Below are positions 22,285-29,347 of a DNA stretch of 64,000 bases, in pieces (within the stretch, counting starts at the first letter, position 1; every line of letters starts with the position of its first letter). Source of the DNA: Cyanobium usitatum str. Tous (lineage in GTDB: Bacteria > Cyanobacteriota > Cyanobacteriia > PCC-6307 > Cyanobiaceae). A program made the translations under genes and the position numbers. The stretch is taken from NCBI RefSeq assembly GCF_963920485.1, contig NZ_OY986431.1, forward strand, positions 62,001 to 126,000. Reading direction: 5' to 3'. Under the pieces are notes generated by a model. The model made no database searches and was not told the origin of the DNA. It saw only the letters and a program-made list of their open reading frames with translations.

Positions 22285-22326
22285 GGCACACACCGTTTAA
22301 CTGGTGGACGTCACAACCATACAAAG

Positions 22327-22357
22327 TGTTGCAATCGCTTGCGTAGCGGTTGCAACA
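22327..22357. other. 13-bp-stem hairpin in an intergenic region
   Basis: TGTTGCAATCGCT (22327-22339), a 5-nt loop, and AGCGGTTGCAACA (22345-22357) pair completely apart from one wobble. It lies between two minus-strand small genes. Read on the minus strand it follows the 59-residue gene, but the tract after it (CTTTG) is a weak U-run, so it may be a terminator, a processing element or an operator. Confidence 0.6.
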
Positions 22358-22416
22358 GGGCGCCGCGCCTGTGCTGGTTTGCTGTTGTGCGGTAGTGGGT
22401 TGGCCGATGGCTTGGT

Positions 22417-22596
22417 TCAGTTCTTCTCACGGAGCTGTTCAACGCATGCCGTCACGCAGGCGCCGTCGTCCAGGGAGCATGTGGTGATGCATTCGAAATA
22501 CACCTCCAGGGAGTCACTTTGGCCGCCACTTTCCTGATGGCCGGCGACTTGATAGCTGCTGCCCTGGGCGTTGGAGCCCATGTTTGAAACACCCAT
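22417..22596 (-). CDS. 59-residue twin-CX3C small protein
   Basis: A short frame from ATG 22594-22596 to TGA 22417-22419, absent from ATG-length-filtered calls. The N-terminal half is polar and Gly/Ser/Gln-rich. The C-terminal half, starting at EVYFECITTC, carries four cysteines in a CX3C-x6-CX3C arrangement (CITTC, SLDDGA, CVTAC) and ends in VEQLREKN. The spacing suits a disulfide-stapled helical hairpin or metal binding; neither is proven. An alternative start is the ATG five codons downstream. I believe similar proteins occur across picocyanobacteria, with no assigned function. Confidence 0.72.
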   Translation of the reverse strand: MGVSNMGSNAQGSSYQVAGHQESGGQSDSLEVYFECITTCSLDDGACVTACVEQLREKN

Positions 22597-22728
22597 GACC
22601 TACTTCAGTTGCGACTCCTTGTCAGCCTATGCACACCAAACCAGGGGGGCTAGCGAAATGAGTCTTCCTGCCTAAGGGGCGGTGAAGTTCTGTGTACTTG
22701 CTGAGGCAGGGACTGGGAGCCGGGCTGC

Positions 22729-24480
22729 TCAGCTGGATTTTGACTGGGATTTGCGTGATGCCTGCTTGGCCTTGTTGGCTGCTTGTTTTGCCGTTTTGCG
22801 TTCTGCTTCTTCTGCCTGCCTGGCCAGGTCAGCTTCCTCTTCTTTCTTTGTTAGGTAATAGGAATAATCGCCGCGGTAGAGCACCAGTTGGCCATCTCGG
22901 ATCTCCACGATCCGGTTGGCCACTCTGGAGATGAAATAGCGGTCGTGGCTCACCAGCAAGGCCGCCCCCTCGTAGTCGATCAGGGCGTCTTCCAGCATTT
23001 GCTTGGCTGGAATGTCAAGGTGATTTGTGGGCTCATCCAGCACAAGGAGGTTGCAGGGGCTGAGCAGCATCAAGGCCAGCGCCAGCCTGGCCTTCTCCCC
23101 TCCAGAGAGCTTGCCTGCCTCCTTGAATACGCTTTCGTTGCTGAAGCAGAAGCTGCCCAGCAGTGAGCGCACCTGGGTCTGAGTCCAGTCGGGCACTACC
23201 TCGAAGATCGTGTTGATCACGGTTTTGGAGAGGTCTAGGGCTTCGGCCTGGTTCTGCTCGAAGTAGTTCGCAATCACGTTGTGCTCCCCGAGGCTGGCGC
23301 AGCCGTCCTCGGGCTGTTCGCTGCCCATGATCAGCCGCAGCAGGGTTGATTTACCGGCGCCGTTAGGACCGACAAAGGCGATGCGGTCACCCCGTTCCAC
23401 CTCCAGCTCAGCACCCAAAAACAGAATCTGCTCGCCGTAGCTGTGGGTCAGGTTTTTGATATCCGCCACCAGGCGCCCGGAGCGCGGTGCTTCGGGAAAG
23501 CGGAACCGCGGCCCGCCGACACCTTCGAGCGGAGCTTCGACTCGCTCGACTTTCTCCAGCAGTTTCTCCCGGCTTTTGGCTTGGGTGGAGCGGGTGGCAC
23601 TGGCCCGAAAACGGTCGATGTAGGCCTGCTGGGCTCCCAGCTCCTTTTGTTGCCGATCAAATGCGGCCTGGGTTGCTTCGCGCTCCAGGACTTTCTGCTC
23701 TAGGTGCTGGCTGTAGTTGCCCAGGTAGGTGCGCGAAACCCCCCGCTCGGTCTCCACTATCTGGTTGCAGACCCGATCCAGGAAGGTGCGGTCGTGGCTG
23801 ATCACCACTAGGGCCGCGGTCTGTTCGACCAGATAGCCCTCGAGCCACTGGATCGTTTCCACATCCAGATGGTTGGTGGGCTCGTCGAGCAGCAGCAGAT
23901 CCGGCTCCTGGAGGAGGATTTTGCCGAGGGCGATGCGCATCTGCCAGCCGCCGGAATAATCCCCCACCAGCTGTTCGGCCCCCTCAGGGCTGAAGCCAAT
24001 GGTGGGCAGCAGTTTGTCGATGCGGGCGTCGAGCTCGTAGCCGTGCAACGCCTCGAAACGGCTGTGCAGCCGGCCTAGCTCGTGGATCAGCTCGTCGAGA
24101 TGGTCTGGGTCGCTGGCGGCCTGCTCGCTGGCCATTTCGTGCTCCAGCTGGTGCTGGCGAATCAGCACTTCAGCTGCTTCGCCGAAGGCCTGGAACAGCT
24201 CCTCTCGCACCGTGCGGGCTGGATCGACGTCGAATTCCTGTTGCAGGTAGGCAATGCGGGGTTCGCCTTGCTTCACCACCAGGCCACTGCTGGGCTCTTC
24301 CAGCCCGGCAATGATTTTCATCTGGGTGGACTTGCCAGCTCCGTTGACGCCCACCAGGCCAATGCGGTCTCCAGGCCTCACCTCCCAGGTGACATCCCGC
24401 AGCACCTCGCCGGTGGGATAAATCTTGCCGAGGCGTTCGAGGCGGAGCACGGAGAAGGGTCTAGGGACCAAGTCCATCAT
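22729..24480 (-). CDS. ABC-F family ATPase (ribosome-associated type)
   Basis: A 583-residue protein with two fused ABC ATPase domains and no membrane segment, the ABC-F architecture. Domain 1 has Walker A GVNGAGKST at residues 44-52, signature YSGGWQMR and LLLLDEPTNHLD. A long helical linker (about residues 235-320) is followed by domain 2 with GPNGAGKST, LSGGEKARL and LVLDEPTNHLD. The C-terminal tail is charged and Lys/Ser-rich. ABC-F proteins act on the ribosome, as translation factors (EttA, Uup) or as antibiotic-protection factors; a housekeeping translation role is more likely here. ATG 24478-24480, with a second ATG immediately after. Confidence 0.92.
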   Translation of the reverse strand: MMDLVPRPFSVLRLERLGKIYPTGEVLRDVTWEVRPGDRIGLVGVNGAGKSTQMKIIAGLEEPSSGLVVKQGEPRIAYLQQEFDVDPARTVREELFQAFGEAAEVLIRQHQLEHEMASEQAASDPDHLDELIHELGRLHSRFEALHGYELDARIDKLLPTIGFSPEGAEQLVGDYSGGWQMRIALGKILLQEPDLLLLDEPTNHLDVETIQWLEGYLVEQTAALVVISHDRTFLDRVCNQIVETERGVSRTYLGNYSQHLEQKVLEREATQAAFDRQQKELGAQQAYIDRFRASATRSTQAKSREKLLEKVERVEAPLEGVGGPRFRFPEAPRSGRLVADIKNLTHSYGEQILFLGAELEVERGDRIAFVGPNGAGKSTLLRLIMGSEQPEDGCASLGEHNVIANYFEQNQAEALDLSKTVINTIFEVVPDWTQTQVRSLLGSFCFSNESVFKEAGKLSGGEKARLALALMLLSPCNLLVLDEPTNHLDIPAKQMLEDALIDYEGAALLVSHDRYFISRVANRIVEIRDGQLVLYRGDYSYYLTKKEEEADLARQAEEAERKTAKQAANKAKQASRKSQSKSS

Positions 24481-24551
24481 CCCTGGCGACCCGTCTGTAG
24501 GGGGGGCGCTAGGTAATCATCTGGTGCAGACTCGTCTCACCTGCCTGTGGG

Positions 24552-24836
24552 ATGGCCATGATCAAACGCCTTGAGCAGGTGGCGGCTCTGGTTGTCGCAG
24601 CTGGTCTGGCGCTTGTCAGTTATTGGCTCTTTTTCAGCTGGGCAGGTGGGGAGCGTGATCAGCGACAACAGCGCCGCACAAACTCAGAGCCCCCCGCGAG
24701 CCTTCACCAGCCACTGCTTGCTGACGCTGTCATCCAGGCTGGAGATGTAGGTGCGGATTTCTTGGGAGCTGACCGGCAAGCCGAACTGCTGGCCGAGCTC
24801 AATGATTCGGCGAATGGCTCCGGAAGGATCCTGTAG
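24552..24836 (+). CDS. Small single-helix membrane protein (C-terminus uncertain)
   Basis: A 94-residue frame whose first 45 residues look real: a short basic N-terminus (MAMIKRLEQV), one helix (AALVVAAGLALVSYWLFFSW), and a charged stop-transfer (GERDQRQQRR). The rest overlaps, antisense, the Nif11-like gene at 24684-24980 and has no recognisable features. The natural stop may have been lost or the C-terminus may be variable. It is divergent from the ABC-F gene with a 71 bp gap. Confidence 0.5.
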   Translation: MAMIKRLEQVAALVVAAGLALVSYWLFFSWAGGERDQRQQRRTNSEPPASLHQPLLADAVIQAGDVGADFLGADRQAELLAELNDSANGSGRIL

Positions 24837-24980
24837 GGCCTGGCGGAATAGCGCTTGGGTTAGGTCGTGGTCGGCACTGATTTGGGCGTAGAGCTCGGCA
24901 GCATTGCCGGCATGCAGAAGTCGTACGGGGTCGTCTCGTAGGGCGTCGTCTAGTAGGGCGTCGAGGTTGCTGGCGGTCAT
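24684..24980 (-). CDS. Helical hypothetical protein, weakly Nif11-like
   Basis: A 98-residue protein from ATG 24978-24980 (another in-frame ATG lies four codons upstream). It is helical throughout, with ALFRQALQDPSGAIRRIIELGQQFGLPVSSQEIRTYI-type phasing and an end of KQWLVKARGGL. The helix-then-GG end recalls Nif11-type leader domains, which precede ribosomally made peptides, but no core peptide or modification enzyme is near, so this is only a resemblance. Its last 153 bp are antisense to the small membrane ORF at 24552-24836. Confidence 0.6.
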   Translation of the reverse strand: MTASNLDALLDDALRDDPVRLLHAGNAAELYAQISADHDLTQALFRQALQDPSGAIRRIIELGQQFGLPVSSQEIRTYISSLDDSVSKQWLVKARGGL

Positions 24981-25019
24981 GGCAAACAGCAAATTGTCCT
25001 AACTCTAAAACGGACCGCT

Positions 25020-25352
25020 TTAGGCTGCTAGCTGGTTTTCGCCTTGTTCTGGTGTACCACAGGCGGAGGCATCTTCCATGCTGCGGGCATCTAGGCAAAG
25101 CACTTTGCGCAGCTCGGCGTAGTTGGCTGCCAAGGCGCCACGGCCCTCCTGCTGGGCGCCGTATTCGGCCCGCTGCAGAACGTGATGCAGGTGGGTGAGC
25201 AGGTAGGTGCTGATTACTGCGGAGACGAGCACATCGCTGCGTTCGGCGGTGAGGCGTTTGCGGCCCTGGGCAGCTGAGGCTGGGGTGGAGGCGCGTGGGG
25301 TGGAGGAACGGGGCACGGTGTGCACCTCCGATGGGGTGGTTGCCTTCAGCAT
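25020..25352 (-). CDS. Conserved hypothetical protein
   Basis: A 110-residue protein from ATG 25350-25352; the frame is open further upstream but without plausible sequence. The N-terminal 35 residues are Ser/Thr/Pro-rich. The middle is helical (ERSDVLVSAVISTYLLTHLHHVLQRAEYGAQQ) and followed by ALAANYAELRKVLCLDARSMEDASACG. No family is assigned. It is divergent from the RHH gene at 25460, with about 107 bp between. Confidence 0.62.
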   Translation of the reverse strand: MLKATTPSEVHTVPRSSTPRASTPASAAQGRKRLTAERSDVLVSAVISTYLLTHLHHVLQRAEYGAQQEGRGALAANYAELRKVLCLDARSMEDASACGTPEQGENQLAA

Positions 25353-25459
25353 AGTCTTGGATACTACCCTTGTGCATCTCTGTACACTGGTTTGTATCTG
25401 AGGGGTATGGGCTGGAGTTTGCAAGCTCCAGTTCTGGCCCACGCTTGCTTCACAATTCC

Positions 25460-25771
25460 GTGGCCACCCGGCAGACCTCCTCTAGTGGCAAGTCCAAATC
25501 ACCCCGAATTCAGGTGGTGTTGCCCGAGGAGCTCTGCCAGCGGTTGGCTGAATTCGCGGATGCCGAGTCCCGCACGGTGAGCAATATGGCCAAGGTGCTG
25601 ATCCAGCAGGGTGTGGAGCGGCTGCAGCAGGCCCAATCCAGCCAGGCTTCCCCGGTTTCGGCGGGTTTCCAGGCTGAGCTTTTTCGTCAGGGACTGGAGG
25701 CCAGTCAGGCCCAGAAACCCCAGCGCCTGCGGGGAGCTCCCCGCAGGGTTCGCTTGCACCGACCGGCTTGA
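25460..25771 (+). CDS. Ribbon-helix-helix (CopG/Arc-like) DNA-binding protein
   Basis: A 103-residue protein from GTG 25460. The core PRIQVVLPEELCQRLAEFAD followed by ESRTVSNMAKVLIQQGVERL is a classic ribbon-helix-helix: a short beta strand, helix A, the turn and helix B. Such proteins dimerise and bind DNA through the strand pair, as autoregulators or antitoxins. No toxin gene lies next to it. The C-terminal 35 residues are basic and unrelated to the fold. Its last 67 bp overlap, convergently, the end of anmK. The frame is open upstream to 25370 but that part is not RHH-like. Confidence 0.75.
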   Translation: MATRQTSSSGKSKSPRIQVVLPEELCQRLAEFADAESRTVSNMAKVLIQQGVERLQQAQSSQASPVSAGFQAELFRQGLEASQAQKPQRLRGAPRRVRLHRPA

Positions 25772-26889
25772 GGACGGGCGCATAGCCCCAGCACGGCGCC
25801 GCCGCTGGCGCCGGTGACTGAGGGCAGATTCCCCTGATGCCCCAGGGCGTGCCACCAGGCCAGCAGGGCGAAGGCCAAGGCCTCTCGCTCCGCCTCGCCG
25901 ATGCCAAATTCCGCCAGCGGCCGCACGATCAGGCCGCGGCAGCGGCGTTGCAGTTGTTCTAGGAGCAGGCTGTTGCGGCAGCCCCCGCCAGCCACCAGCA
26001 GCTCGATCGCTTGGCTCCCATGGCCCAAATCCTGGGCGACAACCGCGGCACTGAAGCCGGTCAGGGTGGCTAGGGCATCCGCCGCGTCTCTCCCCTTGAC
26101 TTCGGCCAGCCGCCGCTCCAGGTCTGCCTGGCCGAATAGCTCTCGACCGGTGGACTTCGGCGGTGGGCTCTGGAAATAGGGCTCAGCTAACCAGCGTTGA
26201 ATCAGGGCTTCATCGATCCTTCCACGGCGGGCCCACGCCCCATCAGTGTCATAGCTCTGCTGGCCGTCACTGAAGTGCATGGTCGCCAGGTCCAGCAGGC
26301 TATTAGCAGGACCACAGTCCCAACCCCGCACTGGCAGGCAACTTTCGGGGCCCTGGGCCGGTGGGATCAGGGTGAGGTTGGCGATGCCCCCCAGATTCAG
26401 TACCGCACGCCAGCCGCCGCAACGACCCAGTAGGGCCTGGTCTGCAGGTGGGACAAGCGGTGCTCCCTGGCCGCCCAGGGCCAGATCAGCACTGCGGAAA
26501 TCGAATACCACCGGCGTAGCCAGCAGTTCCGCCAGCAGAGGACCTTGAAGTATTTGCCAGCTGGCACCCCGTTGACCAGCCCGGGGCGGGCGATGCCAGA
26601 GGGTCTGGCCGTGGCAGCCAACTAATTGGGCCCTGCCCTGGGGATCGCATGCTCTGGCGGCCAGAGCTTGCTGCTCGGTCACGGCTTCGGCCAATTCGAG
26701 CAGCGTTGAGCTATCGAACGATTGGCCTTGACCAATGCCAATTAGTTGGCGTTGGAGCTCGGTGGGGTAAGGGTTGAAGTGGTGCTTTTCCAGCCTCCAG
26801 TGCGGACGTTGGGGCGGCCCGCTGAAGCTGGCCAGGACGGCATCCACGCCATCGGCGCTTGTGCCGCTCATCAACCCCAACACCCGCAT
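25705..26889 (-). CDS. anmK: Anhydro-N-acetylmuramic acid kinase
   Basis: AnmK phosphorylates and opens 1,6-anhydro-N-acetylmuramic acid, salvaging peptidoglycan turnover products. The 394-residue product has the N-terminal GLMSGTSADGVDAVL nucleotide-binding motif, GCHGQTLWHRP, LNLGGIANLTLI, WDCGPANSLLD and a C-terminal VAGGGCRN. The family end, near LPSVTGAS, is followed by about 30 extra basic residues that overlap the convergent RHH gene, so the tail may be a recent extension. It begins 10 bp downstream of the peroxiredoxin stop on the same strand. Confidence 0.93.
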   Translation of the reverse strand: MRVLGLMSGTSADGVDAVLASFSGPPQRPHWRLEKHHFNPYPTELQRQLIGIGQGQSFDSSTLLELAEAVTEQQALAARACDPQGRAQLVGCHGQTLWHRPPRAGQRGASWQILQGPLLAELLATPVVFDFRSADLALGGQGAPLVPPADQALLGRCGGWRAVLNLGGIANLTLIPPAQGPESCLPVRGWDCGPANSLLDLATMHFSDGQQSYDTDGAWARRGRIDEALIQRWLAEPYFQSPPPKSTGRELFGQADLERRLAEVKGRDAADALATLTGFSAAVVAQDLGHGSQAIELLVAGGGCRNSLLLEQLQRRCRGLIVRPLAEFGIGEAEREALAFALLAWWHALGHQGNLPSVTGASGGAVLGLCARPQAGRCKRTLRGAPRRRWGFWA

Positions 26890-26899
26890 CAGCCCAGGC

Positions 26900-27535
26900 T
26901 CACTTGTTGGGCTGGGGGGTCATACGCAGGTAGGGCTTGATCTCAGTGACGCCCTTGGCAAACTTGGCGCGGGCATCTTCGGTGGAGATCGATGGCACCA
27001 CCACGCAATCGTCGCCGTCTTTCCAGTTCACTGGGGTGGCCACGGAGTGGTTGTCGGTGAGCTGTAGGGAATCAATCACCCGCAGGATTTCGTGGAAGTT
27101 GCGGCCGGTGCTGGCGGGATAGGTGATCTGAAGGCGCAGTTTCTTGTTGGGATCGATGATGAACACCGAACGCACGGTCAGATTGTTAAGAGAGTTGGGG
27201 TGGATCATCCCGTAGAGGTCGCTCACCTTTTTGTCCGCATCCGCCAGGATCGGATAATCGACTGTTGTGTTCTGGGTTTCGTTGATGTCGCAGATCCAGC
27301 CGTTGTGGCTTTCGGCGGAATCAACGCTCAAGGCGATGGTTTTGACGTTGCGCTTTTCCCATTCAGGGCGAAGCCGCGAGACCTCTCCCAATTCTGTGGT
27401 GCAAACAGGGGTGTAGTCGGCCGGGTGGGAGAACAGCACAACCCAGCTGTCAGCGCCGAAGTCGTAGAGATTGATCTGCCCGAGCTGGGAGTCCTGGGTG
27501 AAGTCGGGAACGGTATCGCCGAGTTGGAGGGACAT
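26900..27535 (-). CDS. 1-Cys peroxiredoxin (Prx6 type)
   Basis: A 211-residue peroxiredoxin of the 1-Cys/Prx6 subfamily, which reduces hydrogen peroxide and alkyl hydroperoxides. The peroxidatic cysteine is C45 in HPADYTPVCTTELGEV, and the long C-terminal domain (VATPVNWKDGDDCVVVP) is typical of Prx6. The family-like start MSLQLGD uses the ATG at 27533-27535; the frame is open 15 codons further upstream without homology. The gene is followed by anmK after 10 bp and preceded by hflX on the same strand. Confidence 0.94.
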   Translation of the reverse strand: MSLQLGDTVPDFTQDSQLGQINLYDFGADSWVVLFSHPADYTPVCTTELGEVSRLRPEWEKRNVKTIALSVDSAESHNGWICDINETQNTTVDYPILADADKKVSDLYGMIHPNSLNNLTVRSVFIIDPNKKLRLQITYPASTGRNFHEILRVIDSLQLTDNHSVATPVNWKDGDDCVVVPSISTEDARAKFAKGVTEIKPYLRMTPQPNK

Positions 27536-27581
27536 GGAGGCTGTAAGGGAGGAAGAAATCAAGTGATGATCGTGCCACAAG

Positions 27582-29243
27582 TCAGCGCGCAGATGTGGTG
27601 TTTTCGTTCTCAGGCGCTGACTCGGGCCAGCTGCGCAACTCCTGGCGCAGGTGCTGCAGGCCCAGGCAGGCGGTGGCGGAAATGAACAGGGCCGTTGGGG
27701 CTAGCGCCCGGGCTCGCTCCACCTCCCCGGCTGGGCAGCGGTCGATTTGATTGGCGATCAGGCGCCTGGGGGCGGTTGCTCCAAGGGAATCGAGGATGGT
27801 GTTGACGGTGTGCCACTGCTCGGGCCAGGCGGGGTCGGCTAGATCAACCACGACCAACAGCCCCTCAGCTTCAAGGGTTTCCTCCAGGGTTGAGCGGAAG
27901 GCTTCCAGCAGGGGCGGGGGCAAATCGCGGATGAAGCCCACCGTGTCAGTGAGCAGTACTGGTTCCGGCAGCTCAAGTCGCCGGGTGGTGGGATCGAGGG
28001 TGGCAAAGAGCTTGTTTTCTGCCAGTACGGCGCGGGCTTCGCTGGCCCTGGTTAAGGCGTTGAGCAGGGAGCTTTTACCGGCGTTGGTGTAACCCACTAG
28101 GGCCAGTCGCCGCAGTCCCTGGCGGCTGCGGCGCAACCGGGCCCGGTGCTCACCCAGCTGGCCCACCTCCCGCTGCAACCGCTCAATCCGGCGGGCGATG
28201 GCGCGGCGATCTTTTTCCAGTTGGGTTTCGCCCGGTCCCCGGGTGCCGATGCCTCCCCCCTGCCGCGACAGGCTGCGGCCGCGGCCTGTGAGCCTGGGCA
28301 GCCTGTAGCGCAGTTGGGCTAGCTCCACCTGCAGGCGCCCGGCGGCGCTGGCGGCCCGTTGGGCAAAGATGTCGAGAATCAGTTCACTGCGGTCGCTCAC
28401 AGGCAGATCGAGGAGCCGCTCCAGATTGCGGGCTTGCACCGGTGTGAGCTCCCGGTCCGTAACTACCAGGGTGGCGCCGAGCCGCCGGGCCTCCAGGGCC
28501 GCTTCACCCACTTTCCCCTCACCCCAGAGGGTCTGGGGGGCAACCTGGCTGCGGCGCTGCTCCACCACTCCCACCGGTACGGCACCAGCGCTGTCTACGA
28601 GTCCCTCTAGTTCGGCGATTAGGCGCTGGGCCCGGCCGCGGTCGCCGGGGGTGAGGGCCAGCAGCAGCACCCGTTCAGGGCCATCTTGGTTGGCGCCAAA
28701 GGCGCTAGCGCTGGGTGCATTTGGCGGGGTGAGGCTGAGGGGATCGCGGCCGCACAGCTCGGCTAGATCTTCAGTGGCTTCGCTTGCCCAGGGCTCGGCG
28801 GCGTCGGGGTGGGCCACCAGCAATTGGGCGGGCCATTGGCCCCCGGCCCCCGCCCTGTCGCCGAAGCGCAGCCAAACGATGGGGGCTAGATCCAGCCCCA
28901 CGATTCCCTCCTGGCGGCCGGCTTCAAGCTGTTTGGTTCGGCCGCAGCAAGTAATCAGCCGCAGCTCGGACCCCTGGCGGCGCTCCGAGCCGGGCAGGCG
29001 CTCCAGCAGCCGGCCCGATTGCTCCAGCGGGCCCACCCAGAGCAGCCGGCACAGGCCCCGGCTATCCACTACCAAGCTGAGCGGCAGCTCCAGCTCACGG
29101 CTTTCACTGGCAAGCCGCTGCAAGCAGAGCAATTCAGCTACCTGGTCGTCTGGATGGCGGCGGTGGCAGAGGCGTTCCAGGCGTCTTTTTTGGGCGGGTC
29201 GCAAGCCGGCCGTGCGCCCCGCCAGGCCGCCTTGTTTCACCAC
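27582..29243 (-). CDS. hflX: HflX-family ribosome-associated GTPase
   Basis: HflX is a GTPase that splits stalled or hibernating 70S ribosomes. The 553-residue product has a long N-terminal extension (about 200 residues, usual in cyanobacteria), the HflX domain (QTLWGEGKVGE, LILDIFAQRA, GGIGTRGPGETQLE) and the G domain: G1 GYTNAGKSS, G3 DTVGFI and G4 NQID. The G4 motif has Gln where NKxD is usual. The start is GTG 29241-29243 (a second GTG follows directly) and falls inside a three-copy tandem repeat. Confidence 0.94.
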   Translation of the reverse strand: MVKQGGLAGRTAGLRPAQKRRLERLCHRRHPDDQVAELLCLQRLASESRELELPLSLVVDSRGLCRLLWVGPLEQSGRLLERLPGSERRQGSELRLITCCGRTKQLEAGRQEGIVGLDLAPIVWLRFGDRAGAGGQWPAQLLVAHPDAAEPWASEATEDLAELCGRDPLSLTPPNAPSASAFGANQDGPERVLLLALTPGDRGRAQRLIAELEGLVDSAGAVPVGVVEQRRSQVAPQTLWGEGKVGEAALEARRLGATLVVTDRELTPVQARNLERLLDLPVSDRSELILDIFAQRAASAAGRLQVELAQLRYRLPRLTGRGRSLSRQGGGIGTRGPGETQLEKDRRAIARRIERLQREVGQLGEHRARLRRSRQGLRRLALVGYTNAGKSSLLNALTRASEARAVLAENKLFATLDPTTRRLELPEPVLLTDTVGFIRDLPPPLLEAFRSTLEETLEAEGLLVVVDLADPAWPEQWHTVNTILDSLGATAPRRLIANQIDRCPAGEVERARALAPTALFISATACLGLQHLRQELRSWPESAPENENTTSAR

Positions 29244-29281
29244 AGGCCTTGATTCATCACAGGCTTTGTTTCACCACAGAT
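29231..29281. repeat. Three 17-bp tandem imperfect repeats at the hflX start
   Basis: Contiguous units at 29231-29247, 29248-29264 and 29265-29281 share the pattern CTTGTTTCACCACAGGC with two to three changes each. The hflX start codon lies in the first unit. The arrangement looks like local slippage that duplicated the translation start region; only the first copy is in frame with hflX, and a stop closes the frame two units upstream. Confidence 0.85.
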
Positions 29282-29347
29282 AGACAGCGATTAGGGATTT
29301 GATCATGGGCGCGCCTTGCTCACCACAAGCTTGGGCTCCGGGTCGCG

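Noticed and set aside
24684-24980. Lanthipeptide (Nif11) precursor
   Set aside because: The protein ends at the GG-like site with no core peptide, and no synthetase or peptidase-transporter is nearby.
25460-25771. RHH protein as an antitoxin
   Set aside because: The adjacent genes are a hypothetical on the other strand and anmK, neither of which is toxin-like.
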